DNA of 64,000 nt from Cellulophaga sp. Hel_I_12. GTDB lineage: Bacteria > Bacteroidota > Bacteroidia > Flavobacteriales > Flavobacteriaceae. The position numbers and the translations under genes are program-made. The stretch spans positions 3,041,501 to 3,105,500 of the forward strand of contig NZ_JUHB01000001.1 in NCBI RefSeq assembly GCF_000799565.1, read 5' to 3'. The notes below the pieces were generated by a model that worked only from the letters and a program-made list of their open reading frames with translations, was not told the origin of the DNA and did not search any database. Shown piece by piece: positions 40,639 through 50,627 of this stretch (its first letter is position 1; each line of letters opens with the position of its first letter).

Positions 40639-41961
40639 TTGAACGAAAACAATAAAATAAATTTTGACTTTGTAAAAGAGATTAAAGAACCAGGTGTTTA
40701 TCAGCTACTTTTCCCCAAGAAAGAAGTAGGGTTAGCGGTTATGGTTTTATTTCAAAAAATCGATGATAAATCACTTCCTGATGGGAAATTTATTGAGAAA
40801 GATTTGCACGATGCTTTCGCTCAAATAAGCAAAACGACTGAGAGATACCCAAAAGAAATCTATAGTGCGCACATTGAAGAACTTCAGGAATATTTTTTAG
40901 ACTACAATCAAGAAACTCAAAAATATTATTTTAAGGACTATGCTTATAGGTTTTATGCTTATGCTAAAGAAACCTTAGAAGGTAATTTCAGCCCTACTCA
41001 TATTGAGAAAATTTGCATTCTTCTTACAGCCTCACTAAGAAAAAGAGAAACTTTAGATGATTTAAAGTTTTGGCTTAAAACTGAATTTAAAAAATACGAA
41101 CCCGATCTTAGAGAACAGGTAGATTTTTTAGATAGACAAATTATAGAATCAGTAAACAAGCTTAAGGATAATACGACAAATTCAGATAAGAAATTCATCG
41201 ACCTTTTAGAAGAAGTAGAGCGCAATCTCGATAAGGCGCAAGACCAAAGTAAAGAATTAGCAGCGGCCTATTCTGAAACTAAAGTTATCCGCTCAATTTT
41301 AGAAAAGCGAGAGGACACAGATTCTGAAGCTGATGATTTAATTGTAGATGTACACTTTTTTATAAAGTATCTTAATGAAAGGCTAGATTCCATTGACAGG
41401 AAGTTAGATAGGATTCAGCCAAAAATTAGGCGATTATTTGCTATTTTAAATAGACCTCAATTTAATACTAAGGTTGAAAAGTTTCTACATTTTCTTTTAG
41501 ATAAAAGTACAGTAGACAGTAAAAAGGCAACCTTATTGCCAGATAATGTTGCTAACCCTATCCTACATATAGATACACCAAATTTTACGATCGTTGAGCG
41601 AGAAAGGGAATTGTTTCCTTCAAAACCAAAGAAGAGAACTACCTATTCATCCAATACTGTAAAGATTGAGGAAAATACACAGAGCATCTTAAATGTGCTC
41701 AATCAGCAAGATTTAATCAGTAAGTGGGAAAAGCATATTATCGCTGAAATTGAATTGAGAGGAAGCATTGATTTATCAAAAACGTTTTTTCAGATAATGG
41801 AAGAAACCAATGATGGACAGATAGCAGTAAGCGCAATTTACAGTTCGATTCAGCACGCAAATAAGTCGAAGAATTTTAATTTTAAAATGAACAAGACCAA
41901 ACAAACCAATACCAAAATAGAGCACATAAGTTTATGGAAGATGAACATACAGAAGACATAA
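40639..41961 (+). CDS. jetA: Wadjet JetA / MksF-like kleisin
   Basis: 440 residues from a TTG. Mostly helical: an N-terminal region (FDFVKEIKEPGVYQLLFPKK), a long helical centre (residues about 150-260, LDRKLDRIQPKIRRLF) and a C-terminal winged-helix-like part (TFFQIMEETNDGQIAVSAIY). This is the MukF/MksF kleisin layout. Wadjet complexes detect closed circular plasmid DNA by loop extrusion and cleave it. The call rests chiefly on its position at the head of a JetBCD operon; it overlaps jetB by 28 bp. Upstream bases to the IS edge carry no gene. Confidence 0.8.
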   Translation: MNENNKINFDFVKEIKEPGVYQLLFPKKEVGLAVMVLFQKIDDKSLPDGKFIEKDLHDAFAQISKTTERYPKEIYSAHIEELQEYFLDYNQETQKYYFKDYAYRFYAYAKETLEGNFSPTHIEKICILLTASLRKRETLDDLKFWLKTEFKKYEPDLREQVDFLDRQIIESVNKLKDNTTNSDKKFIDLLEEVERNLDKAQDQSKELAAAYSETKVIRSILEKREDTDSEADDLIVDVHFFIKYLNERLDSIDRKLDRIQPKIRRLFAILNRPQFNTKVEKFLHFLLDKSTVDSKKATLLPDNVANPILHIDTPNFTIVERERELFPSKPKKRTTYSSNTVKIEENTQSILNVLNQQDLISKWEKHIIAEIELRGSIDLSKTFFQIMEETNDGQIAVSAIYSSIQHANKSKNFNFKMNKTKQTNTKIEHISLWKMNIQKT

Positions 41962-42581
41962 GGGTACGGTTTTTAAACCACCCAGATACTCAAGATTTAT
42001 TTGCATCTCTCGATTATATGCTTAAAGATGGCGTGCATTTTCAAAGGGAAGGCAGCCAAGCTAAATACTACAACTATATCTATTCTAATGAGGATAGCTT
42101 AAGAGCATATTATCAATATCTGTTTAGTGTTGAGTTAACTTTTGGTGGTACTGAAGCGAGTGGTTATTATTTTTTGGATTTCATAGGTTCTACAAGAGGT
42201 AAAATCGATGCTAGTAACAGACATCATATGAAAAGTGAGTACGTCATTATTGGATTTATTATCTACAAGATTTTCTTTATCGATAATCAAATTGATGTGG
42301 TTTCAGTAAAAGACCTTCAGAAAAAGATTAGAATAGATTACGAAGGTTTAAAACCAGGTATCTATAGACTAATTGCAAAATCTAGAAACACAAACCCAGG
42401 AAACCTTAACGATGATGCTATTGATGCAACTGTAGAATCAGCACTTAGGGAATTTAAAAAAATAGGTTGGGTTACACTTAATGATGATGATTTTGATTTG
42501 CTTCCAGCTTTCGACAGGCTCATCGCCATACACGAAGACTTGATAAATAATCTGGACGAAACATTAAATGAATTGAGATGA
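41934..42581 (+). CDS. jetB: Wadjet JetB / MksE-like protein
   Basis: 215 residues. Winged-helix protein of the MksE type (YYFLDFIGSTRGKIDASNRH, SEYVIIGFIIYKIFFIDNQ, ESALREFKKIGWVTLNDDDFDLLPAFDRL). In Wadjet it forms the KITE-like dimer bound to the kleisin. It overlaps jetA by 28 bp and jetC by 4 bp (ATGA), so translation is coupled. Confidence 0.87.
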   Translation: MEDEHTEDIRVRFLNHPDTQDLFASLDYMLKDGVHFQREGSQAKYYNYIYSNEDSLRAYYQYLFSVELTFGGTEASGYYFLDFIGSTRGKIDASNRHHMKSEYVIIGFIIYKIFFIDNQIDVVSVKDLQKKIRIDYEGLKPGIYRLIAKSRNTNPGNLNDDAIDATVESALREFKKIGWVTLNDDDFDLLPAFDRLIAIHEDLINNLDETLNELR

Positions 42582-45500
42582 AACGATATCCTAGAATAAA
42601 AAGATTATCCACTTTAGGTATAGTGCATCATCAATCGTTTGATTATGAGTTTAATCCATTTAGAACAGATTTTGTAGGCGAAGGTGGTTCAGGTAAAAGT
42701 ATGATTGCCGATATTTTGCAACTTATTTTTGTGGGTTCTGGTGCATTTCATTCCCCAACCGATAGTAGTGAGCCAAGACAGCCCAAAACGATGGTTTTGA
42801 GAACTGCTGGAAATGGTACAGATATGGGTTACGCATTTATCAATGTTGAGCTCGGTAAAGATGAATTTGTAATTATTGGTATTTACTTAGAAAGCACAGG
42901 AAGTTCACAATCGTTTGTAATACAGCAAGGCGATAATTTTGAGCCAGAGAGCGAACTAATTGCTTTTAATAAACCAATTGGTTTTTTAGATTTTCTAAAA
43001 GATAACAGCATCTTACCTATTGATGATTTAAAGAATCATATTTTCGATTCTAAAAGGTTAGTCTGCGAATCGTGGTCTAGACTGGGAAAGTTTCATAAAC
43101 TTTTATTTGAAAATTTTATCATTCCCGTTGATTTATCTATCAACCAAGAATCCTTGAAAAGTTACGCGAAAATTATACAAGCATTTTCTAGAGAATCACT
43201 CGATATTAAAAAGAGTGAACGCATTCAAGAGTTTCTCTTCGGAAATGATAAAGAAAAAGAACTAAAGCAAGAGTTTGATAAGGCAGTAGAAGAGCTAAGT
43301 GGCGATATTAAGCAGTTTGAATCTAACAGAGAAGAAATAGATTTACTAACTCATAAGCAGACAGAATTGCAAGAACTTCTCAATCTCAAAAAAGAGCGGG
43401 ACAAGGCCAATACAAATTATCTGACTACAAAATATCAGTATTTAAATCAGCAGATAGAATTGTCTAATATCAAGATGTGCAAAAAGTTAGATGCATTTTA
43501 TAATAATCGAAATACATTAAGCGGGCTGAAAGATTTTGCAGAAGCTAAAGTTGAAGAACTGAAGTTAAACGTATCAGCTTTAGATGAAGCGTTTGAAAAA
43601 GCTTTGGCAATTAAAATGTTGTGGCAGGGTAAAAGTGATAACCTGAAGAAGTATTTTTCTTGGATGGAATATTTTGAAAAAACAGGGCAAGAACTATCAG
43701 AACACTATCACAACTACCATAAAAACAAACAGGATATTGAGCGAATAAAATATTTTAAATCTCAATTAAAGGAAAAAGGAATTAATCCTTTCTTTGGGAA
43801 AAACAATAAGCTGAATAAAAACACATTACTAACTATTGGCGAAACAGTAAGTAGTTTAGAAACTTCTCTTGAAGAAAAAAGAAAACTAAAAGTCCTTAAT
43901 AATCTAGACGATAAAGCTTCCCTTGCACATTGGGCATTAAATCTTAAAAGAAAACTGACCTTGCAAGAGGAAAGTGTGGTTCACAAATATCAAAACGATA
44001 ATATTACCACCAAAGAACCAACAAACGGAATTAATTCAAGATACATTCCTGAGCCAAAACTGTTAATTCAAAATCTACAAATCACAAAAGATGAAGCTAA
44101 TGGATTTTGGCTGGATTTAAATGGTATACGAGAATACATACCGTATGTGAAAGAGCCAATATTCGATACAGGGAATTCAGATAAAATAAAGGACTATTTC
44201 ACGAGCCAAAAAGCGACTTTAGATAATGACATTAAACTATTAGATCTTGAACTTAAAAATTGGAAAACGTTAAAAGAATTACTTAACAGTCTTGATAATC
44301 CTTCTGAGTATCTTTTATCTTGGGAATCAAAAGATGTAAATTCTAATTTTGATAAACACGATTTATTCGATGAAACTTCTGATGCCATTAGCCAATATTT
44401 AAAATTACTGGATGAAGATGAGCAGATAGATAAAGGGTTAAAAAAGGCAAGAAAAACATATAAGCTTGCCGACGATAATAGGTCTGATAATTCTGCGCTC
44501 ATAAAAGGATTAACAACGAGTTCCAAAAAAATTGTCATTACAGATATAGATGAAGAGATTCTTCTACTATTAAAAAAGTATACATACGAGATTAAAGAAT
44601 CGAATGACTTAGAAGCCATAAAATCAAAAATTAACGCTTCAGAGGATTTGTATAGTTCTTTCCTTTCTATCTTAAATGAAACATCTAGAAAAGAGGTTGC
44701 TGCAGAGGATTTAAAATTTGAAGATAAAGAGATAGATGTATTTAAAGTTGATTTAGAAAAATTGATTAATAACAATCCTGATTTTACTTCAGAAATTGAA
44801 ATATCAGAAACAAGTATAAAATCAGAATTTTTAGAAGAACAGCACGGTTGTTATTCTGAATCTGAAAAACAATATGGTATTAGATATGATTTGATTGTAA
44901 AAGAATTTTTAAAGCAAAAAGAAAAGCGATACTTGGGGGAAGATGATTTTAAACAGATTTGTGCGGAAATATTACCGCCAGAGATTTTTTCAGAAAAGGA
45001 TTTAGAAGATGACGAGATAATTCCACGCATTAAGCAATTGCTCGATGCAATTAATATCAAAAACAAAAAATTGAATATTAGAAAACTTCAAAAGTTGACG
45101 AGCATTATAGATAAAGTCAATAACGAGGTTAGTGAACAGATATATTACTCAAAGAAAATTAGAGATTTTATAGACTCAGACGATAAAACAATTACTGGTG
45201 GTCATAGAGCCAAATTATCCATTTACTATGAAGGTAGTTATCCAAGAACTTGGATGGAAGAGTTTATTGAGGAAATCAAAAAGGATATTAAAGTTTCTAG
45301 TGAAGGCAATTTATTTGATGCTTTACAAGGTATTTCAAATGAATTGGAAAAATTCACCTCTTTGGAAGAAAAAATGCAGGAAGCGTTTTACAAATGCGGT
45401 GGCTCTAGAAATTTGAAACCTAAAATTTGGGAATTGCTCAATCCTAAATCTTATTACGGACTAAATTTTACAATTCAATCCGTTCACGGAAAAAAGAATC

Positions 45501-45829
45501 CTGGAAGTACAAGTCAAACTTATGCAGCAATTGCCCTTTTGTGTATTTCTAGGCTCTCATTAATTAATAGAGAAGCCAAAGATAAGGTAAGGGATGGAAT
45601 TCGATTTATGCCAATAGATGAAGCAGCTGGACTAGGAAGTAATTTTGATATGCTTTATGATATTGCAAAAGCGAATGATTACCAGATTATATCGCTATCA
45701 ATTCAACCATATAAAGTTGATATGCAAAATCAGTATATCTATTTGCTTCATAATAATTTGGAAGAATCGGATAAAGTAAATTATGAGCCAGTTCCAATAT
45801 TTGGGGATTTTGATAAGAATACAAACTAA
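42578..45829 (+). CDS. jetC: Wadjet JetC / MksB-like SMC ATPase
   Basis: 1083 residues. Walker A is GEGGSGKSMIADILQLIF (about residues 35-52). Two long coiled-coil arms lie around a central hinge-like segment (about 480-560). The C-terminal head has an ABC signature-like NPGSTSQTYAAIALLCISRL and Walker B with FMPIDEAAGLGSNFD (about 1010-1024). As the motor it extrudes DNA loops. Length suits JetC/MksB. Central gene of the operon; intact. Confidence 0.92.
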   Translation: MKRYPRIKRLSTLGIVHHQSFDYEFNPFRTDFVGEGGSGKSMIADILQLIFVGSGAFHSPTDSSEPRQPKTMVLRTAGNGTDMGYAFINVELGKDEFVIIGIYLESTGSSQSFVIQQGDNFEPESELIAFNKPIGFLDFLKDNSILPIDDLKNHIFDSKRLVCESWSRLGKFHKLLFENFIIPVDLSINQESLKSYAKIIQAFSRESLDIKKSERIQEFLFGNDKEKELKQEFDKAVEELSGDIKQFESNREEIDLLTHKQTELQELLNLKKERDKANTNYLTTKYQYLNQQIELSNIKMCKKLDAFYNNRNTLSGLKDFAEAKVEELKLNVSALDEAFEKALAIKMLWQGKSDNLKKYFSWMEYFEKTGQELSEHYHNYHKNKQDIERIKYFKSQLKEKGINPFFGKNNKLNKNTLLTIGETVSSLETSLEEKRKLKVLNNLDDKASLAHWALNLKRKLTLQEESVVHKYQNDNITTKEPTNGINSRYIPEPKLLIQNLQITKDEANGFWLDLNGIREYIPYVKEPIFDTGNSDKIKDYFTSQKATLDNDIKLLDLELKNWKTLKELLNSLDNPSEYLLSWESKDVNSNFDKHDLFDETSDAISQYLKLLDEDEQIDKGLKKARKTYKLADDNRSDNSALIKGLTTSSKKIVITDIDEEILLLLKKYTYEIKESNDLEAIKSKINASEDLYSSFLSILNETSRKEVAAEDLKFEDKEIDVFKVDLEKLINNNPDFTSEIEISETSIKSEFLEEQHGCYSESEKQYGIRYDLIVKEFLKQKEKRYLGEDDFKQICAEILPPEIFSEKDLEDDEIIPRIKQLLDAINIKNKKLNIRKLQKLTSIIDKVNNEVSEQIYYSKKIRDFIDSDDKTITGGHRAKLSIYYEGSYPRTWMEEFIEEIKKDIKVSSEGNLFDALQGISNELEKFTSLEEKMQEAFYKCGGSRNLKPKIWELLNPKSYYGLNFTIQSVHGKKNPGSTSQTYAAIALLCISRLSLINREAKDKVRDGIRFMPIDEAAGLGSNFDMLYDIAKANDYQIISLSIQPYKVDMQNQYIYLLHNNLEESDKVNYEPVPIFGDFDKNTN

Positions 45830-45860
45830 TTAGAAAGCTGCTAGTTCGCAGATATCAAAA

Positions 45861-46814
45861 ATGAAAAAAAGTGTTGAATGGAAATATTTAATTGGTCTTA
45901 ACCAGTTGTACAAGAATGATAAAACTAATCTTAAGATTGAGAATAATAGTTTTATTAAGCAAGTGCTGATTAAGCAGAAAAAATTAATAAAACCCAAAAT
46001 GGGCAATCCTAAAATTTTGGAAGCAAAATATGGCTTTAAGGAATATTACGAAGAAGAATTTTTGGACTATTTTCAATACTATTCTAAGTTTTTTGAAAAA
46101 GCTGGATTAGAAAGTAACGCTCACAAAACGTACAACGATGATGACTTAAAAAGTTTGGCCTTTATATATTATCAAAAAGACGAACTTAAAAAGCACTTAA
46201 CAACTGAATATACCTTTTCAGCAAGAGTTTTCAAAGGTAAAGGTGCAAAATACCTAACAAATAAACCCAGCTTACGTAATGCCGTATTACAGCTTTTAGA
46301 GATTGAGGAATTCCCAGAGAAAGACCCAAAAAACAGTCAATGGCGCTTTGTTGTAGATTGCGAAAATCCTAAGTTGGTTGTTATTTGCGAAAATATAGCT
46401 TGCCTAAAAGTGCCCTACGAATACAAACAGAACAACATAGAATTATGGTATGTAGGTGGTAACAATACAAATCCTTTAAAAGACATTCCTACCAAAAAAA
46501 TAGAACTGCCTTTGTTTTACTTTTGCGATTGGGACCATCACGGATTATCCATTTTTTCTAGAATAAAAGGCATCTTTAAAGAAAAAGGAAAGGAAATTAC
46601 ATTGATTGAGCCCAATACATTAGATGATGCACTACCTGTAAATTCACCACATCATAAAAGTAAATGGCGTAAAAAGGAATTTTCAGGTTTAAAAAGTAAG
46701 GACTTTTCTGAGCAACAACAAGAAACAATCAAGAGCTTAATTCAAGATGACACTTGGGTAGAGGAAGAATCAATGAACTTGGTAGAGCTTCTTTCTATTA
46801 TAAATGAAATTTAA
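45861..46814 (+). CDS. jetD: Wadjet JetD / MksG-like TOPRIM nuclease
   Basis: 317 residues. The C-terminal TOPRIM metal site is visible as VVICENIA (Glu, about residue 174) and YFCDWDHHGLSIF (DxD, about 219-221), after an N-terminal helical and winged-helix region (about 1-140). In Wadjet, JetD is the subunit that cuts plasmid DNA after loop extrusion stalls. 31 bp after jetC and 21 bp before the Shedu gene, so one transcription unit is likely. Confidence 0.87.
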   Translation: MKKSVEWKYLIGLNQLYKNDKTNLKIENNSFIKQVLIKQKKLIKPKMGNPKILEAKYGFKEYYEEEFLDYFQYYSKFFEKAGLESNAHKTYNDDDLKSLAFIYYQKDELKKHLTTEYTFSARVFKGKGAKYLTNKPSLRNAVLQLLEIEEFPEKDPKNSQWRFVVDCENPKLVVICENIACLKVPYEYKQNNIELWYVGGNNTNPLKDIPTKKIELPLFYFCDWDHHGLSIFSRIKGIFKEKGKEITLIEPNTLDDALPVNSPHHKSKWRKKEFSGLKSKDFSEQQQETIKSLIQDDTWVEEESMNLVELLSIINEI

Positions 46815-46835
46815 AGAACTAATAAATATTGAGAT

Positions 46836-48020
46836 TTGGTAGAGATAGAAAAAATAGATTCAAAACTTGTTTTAAAATACTATTCCGATTATGAGCCTAC
46901 AGTATGGCTAGATAAGAAATTAGAAACAGAGCTTCCATTCAAAATTAAGCATATTTTCAATGTAAATAGTAAATCACTTCTCAAAAAGGTTGAAAATGAA
47001 TATGAAGAATCTGAATACTTTTTTGAGGTTGGGGAATTGATGGATGACTACTATGGGGTGTATAGAGAAGTTTTAGGACTTGCTAATACTTTTTTCTTTC
47101 ATAAATCTTTGGATATAAATCTCGATTATTTTTTTGTAAAATCTAAATCCTCACTTCTACTACAAATAGATAAACATTTAAAAGAGGATATCTATATTGG
47201 TGGTCCTAGAGAAACAATATTACCAATTGAAGAGTTTGAAAACCTTATCAAAGTGTTTCCTACTACACACGAAATTAGCCTATATCGTCAAGCGAAAGTC
47301 ACATCAATCTTAAAGAATTATTTTGACCATATTTTGGATAAGGAAGAGTCTTATCAAAACTATTTAAACAAGAAAACACCCACTTATGGTAGCAACTTAA
47401 GAAAAACATTTCGAGAAGCCGATATTATCAAATATCAAACGCTTTTAGAAAAATTAATAGATATGCTTTCCAATGAAATCAAGTACTCAGAAAATCAATG
47501 GCAAGCAGAAATAATTGAAATAATATTATTGCTCTTTCCTAAGTATATTGCTGTATTTGACGAAGTAAGATTTAAGGATATCTATAATAATAAGACCAGA
47601 AGATTAGATTATGGATTAATCGACTTTATGGGAAATCTAGATATTGTGGAAATAAAAATTCCTTTTGATAAAAATATAGTGTCGGCTAATCCATACAGAG
47701 ATAATCACATACCTAACAGAGACCTATCAGGAACAATAATGCAAATTGAGAAATATATTTTCTATTTAAATAAAACAGGAACGGCAGGCGAAAAGAGATT
47801 AACGGAAAAGTACAAAAGTCGACTTCCTGAAAATTTAAAAATAAAGATTACAAATCCAAATGGGATGATTATTATGGGAAGAGATAATAACCTAACGGAA
47901 AGTCAACTTTCAGATTTTGAGATAATCAAAAGGAAGTATAAAAACATAATAGATATTTTTACATATGACGATTTGATACGTAGAATGGAAATTATGTTAG
48001 CACAACTAAAACGTATATGA
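46836..48020 (+). CDS. sduA: Shedu-type nuclease (DUF4263)
   Basis: 394 residues from a TTG 21 bp after jetD. The C-terminal half is the Shedu PD-(D/E)xK domain: WQAEIIEIILLLFPKY, then RRLDYGLIDFMGNLDIVEIK with the metal Asp and ExK, followed by the DLSGTIMQIEKYIFYL helix. The N-terminal half (about residues 1-190) is a variable sensor-like region. Shedu proteins are single-gene anti-phage nucleases that oligomerise. Here it seems to be the fifth gene of the Wadjet operon, an unusual arrangement worth checking. Confidence 0.8.
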   Translation: MVEIEKIDSKLVLKYYSDYEPTVWLDKKLETELPFKIKHIFNVNSKSLLKKVENEYEESEYFFEVGELMDDYYGVYREVLGLANTFFFHKSLDINLDYFFVKSKSSLLLQIDKHLKEDIYIGGPRETILPIEEFENLIKVFPTTHEISLYRQAKVTSILKNYFDHILDKEESYQNYLNKKTPTYGSNLRKTFREADIIKYQTLLEKLIDMLSNEIKYSENQWQAEIIEIILLLFPKYIAVFDEVRFKDIYNNKTRRLDYGLIDFMGNLDIVEIKIPFDKNIVSANPYRDNHIPNRDLSGTIMQIEKYIFYLNKTGTAGEKRLTEKYKSRLPENLKIKITNPNGMIIMGRDNNLTESQLSDFEIIKRKYKNIIDIFTYDDLIRRMEIMLAQLKRI

Positions 48021-48040
48021 TACTTGGGGAATTGAAGAAT

Positions 48041-49165
48041 TTATTCTTGTTCAATGAGAGTATTAAGAGTGTGCATCCTATTTTGTTCAGTTGTACCTGT
48101 TATATGATGAAAAAAACCTGGATTATGGTTATCAGATTTAGAAATAACCTTCAAGTACAGCTGAAGATTACTTTTTTGCAAATCATTTAATTTTTCAAAC
48201 TCTGTAATTATTAGTTCTTCAGAATGATTATTTATAAAGCTATGGTATTTAGAAGTTAAGCCTACAATGATATCGGAAAGCTGAATCATAACTTCTGATT
48301 TTGAATCTTTAAATACATAGTTTTTTAAAGTTCTTTTTCCATCAATAAGATTGAAGTCACCGATAATTTTTTGGATGGCATCCTCATTATCGAATGTATG
48401 GGTAGAGTTTTTAAACATATAAACCTGCTTTATGTAAAACTGGTAAAATTCTTCTATTAGCATATTATCTTTTTCTCCTCCTAGAAACGGCATTTTTTGT
48501 TTCTTACCTGAAAAGTCAAGTATTTCTTTAAGAATTTTTAAGCTCTTCTGATTTTTGATTTTTTCGTTGTTACAATTTGCTATAGCTATAATTTCTGCTA
48601 TAAATTCAGGAATATCTTCCTGACTTATATTCGGATAATTAAATTTAAAAAATAGAGCTCTAGTATCATCTAAGTGCTCTCTAAGCACTTGATGCATAGT
48701 GTTTTTTAGTTCTGCAACAAATTGAGGACCACGTTCAAGCAATTCCTTGCGATTCATAATTGCAGAATCTACTATATCTACTATGGAATAATATAACAGA
48801 TTGATGTTGGACAAATGGACTAATATATCTTCATCATCTATAAATTGTAAATAGGTATTTATTTTTTGAGAGTTTAAACAGTTTATAAAATCGCCACTAG
48901 CTAAATGTGTGAACTTTAACTCCTTTACATTTTTTTGCAATTTTAAAGAATCCTTAAGCTTTTTGAAGTTGAATACATTCCCGTCATCTACTATCCCACC
49001 TAAAACAAAACTACCAGTGATTAAAGTATTAAAATCTGCTTCTCTTGTATATAGTTTTCTCGGATTATTGGATTCATCATAGAAAAAATGATATTTTCCA
49101 TCAAAGTTGATATGTGGTGCAAGTGATTTCTGATTGTCTCTTATTTCGTTTATAGGAAAATCCAT
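48041..49165 (-). CDS. DUF3800-family protein
   Basis: 374 residues. The N-terminal FFYDESNNPRKLY (Asp-Glu-Ser near residue 30) and C-terminal MIQLSDIIVGLTSKYHSF fit the DUF3800 pattern (FxDESG … QLADxIxG), a fold thought to be RNase H-like. The middle is helical. It lies convergent to the Shedu gene with 20 bp between stops, and 10 bp after the next gene on its strand. Probable partner of that gene; function unknown, possibly defence by location. Confidence 0.7.
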   Translation of the reverse strand: MDFPINEIRDNQKSLAPHINFDGKYHFFYDESNNPRKLYTREADFNTLITGSFVLGGIVDDGNVFNFKKLKDSLKLQKNVKELKFTHLASGDFINCLNSQKINTYLQFIDDEDILVHLSNINLLYYSIVDIVDSAIMNRKELLERGPQFVAELKNTMHQVLREHLDDTRALFFKFNYPNISQEDIPEFIAEIIAIANCNNEKIKNQKSLKILKEILDFSGKKQKMPFLGGEKDNMLIEEFYQFYIKQVYMFKNSTHTFDNEDAIQKIIGDFNLIDGKRTLKNYVFKDSKSEVMIQLSDIIVGLTSKYHSFINNHSEELIITEFEKLNDLQKSNLQLYLKVISKSDNHNPGFFHHITGTTEQNRMHTLNTLIEQE

Positions 49166-49175
49166 TATGATTTTT

Positions 49176-50558
49176 TTATTTGGTAATTGTGTTGTAATTC
49201 ATTGAAGCATAAGGATGAAAATCTGGTGTATAACTTACTAGTTCTCCATCTATAAACTTATGATGACCTATGTTTGGAAAGTATTCCATATCAATAGGGT
49301 GCTTTGCTTTTGGATTATGAAATAAGTTTAAACCTTCTCGCCAGTTTTCTTTTGTTTCTTCTGATACTTGATATTTAAATGACATCGGCTCCAAACTTTT
49401 TGGGTCTTTATGAACACAATCTCCAATACGCATAACTATTTGACCTTCTTCGGCAAAACCTGCTTGCATCCCCATACGCGTAAATTTTGCGAGAGTACCT
49501 GTAGCAGAGAATAATATAGCGCTTACATTTTCTGTTTCAGGTTGGTCGAAAAAACCTGTAGGGATTATTTCTCCCGAAGGCTTTGTGTAATTATTTGCTT
49601 TTACAGACTTAACTATATTTTTACCATTTTCATCTTTCTCAATTATTTGCTTATGGCCATATAAATATTCAGTTAGAGCGACAAAAGACCATATCATTGA
49701 GGCATCACTGTGGAAATCTGCAATAGCAAATACGAGAGGTTTATTTTTTACGTGGTCAAGTTTCCAATATTCTTTTTTAAGTTTTGAATAGAGCGCACTA
49801 CCATAGCGTAGTGGCGTTTCATTTTCTAGTTTTTCTTCAATTTCTTGCAAAGTGGTGGAAGGTGGTTGTATATGTACTAATTTAGGTGGGTCGTTTTTAC
49901 GTCCTAAAATAACAGCTTCTACAGCAATAGTTAAATCATCCTTTTTAATCAAGAAATCGGGTCTATTAAACTCTCTTAACATTTCAAATTCTAACTCTAT
50001 AAAAGAAGCAAAGAGATAAAGCTCCCACAAACGAGCATCAAAACCATTTATAGATTGAAACTGCTCCACAAAATTTCCGTCTATGTCATCTAAATGATTT
50101 GATATTTCAATAATAGCTTGTTTTGAAGCCTTTGAACCCTTATTGTTTTTAAGATTATTGAAATACGGATGAAGTTTTTCTGGTGGTTGGTTTACCTCGA
50201 ATAGTTTAAGTCCTTTAGGTGGTCCGCCTTGTTCTACAATAGTCAGATATTGAGAACTATGCCATTTCATTGAATTGGTTAGAGCTGTTATGCATTTTTC
50301 TTCGGTAGTGTAATCTGTTTTTATTTCAAAAGCCCGGAATTGCCGATTTTCATCCCGTGCCATTAGTATGTAATTATAATCTTGGTCCGTATAGTCAAGA
50401 ATAACAACTCCTAAAAGTGTATTGGAATCATTGGTATAATAGTGTAGTTCTTTGGCAAGAAAATTTATAAAAGGATGCCTCGTAAAAAGCATAAAAATAT
50501 CGAAGCGATTTTTATTGATTTCTATAATCTTAATAGGTGTTATTTTTTTCATACGCAT
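49176..50558 (-). CDS. unknown protein with PD-(D/E)xK-like core
   Basis: 460 residues from ATG 50558 (MRMKKITPIKIIEINK); a TTG 54 bp upstream is also in frame. The middle has ARLWELYLFASFIELEF, then FNRPDFLIKKDDLTIAVEAV (about residues 200-230). This is the E … PD-F … E-A layout seen in restriction-endonuclease-like folds, but the canonical ExK lysine is missing (VEAV). No Walker or helicase motif. It shares a strand with the DUF3800 gene, so the two may form a system. Confidence 0.55.
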   Translation of the reverse strand: MRMKKITPIKIIEINKNRFDIFMLFTRHPFINFLAKELHYYTNDSNTLLGVVILDYTDQDYNYILMARDENRQFRAFEIKTDYTTEEKCITALTNSMKWHSSQYLTIVEQGGPPKGLKLFEVNQPPEKLHPYFNNLKNNKGSKASKQAIIEISNHLDDIDGNFVEQFQSINGFDARLWELYLFASFIELEFEMLREFNRPDFLIKKDDLTIAVEAVILGRKNDPPKLVHIQPPSTTLQEIEEKLENETPLRYGSALYSKLKKEYWKLDHVKNKPLVFAIADFHSDASMIWSFVALTEYLYGHKQIIEKDENGKNIVKSVKANNYTKPSGEIIPTGFFDQPETENVSAILFSATGTLAKFTRMGMQAGFAEEGQIVMRIGDCVHKDPKSLEPMSFKYQVSEETKENWREGLNLFHNPKAKHPIDMEYFPNIGHHKFIDGELVSYTPDFHPYASMNYNTITK

Positions 50559-50627
50559 TGGTTCAAGATATTGAAAGTCAAATTGTAATATCCAAAATTC
50601 TTTTAAAATCAACTAAAAAAAATCACA

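Noticed and set aside
44194..44775. 193-codon minus-strand frame within jetC
   Set aside because: Ser/Leu-rich antisense shadow of the coiled-coil region, a common artefact opposite Lys/Glu/Asp-rich helices.
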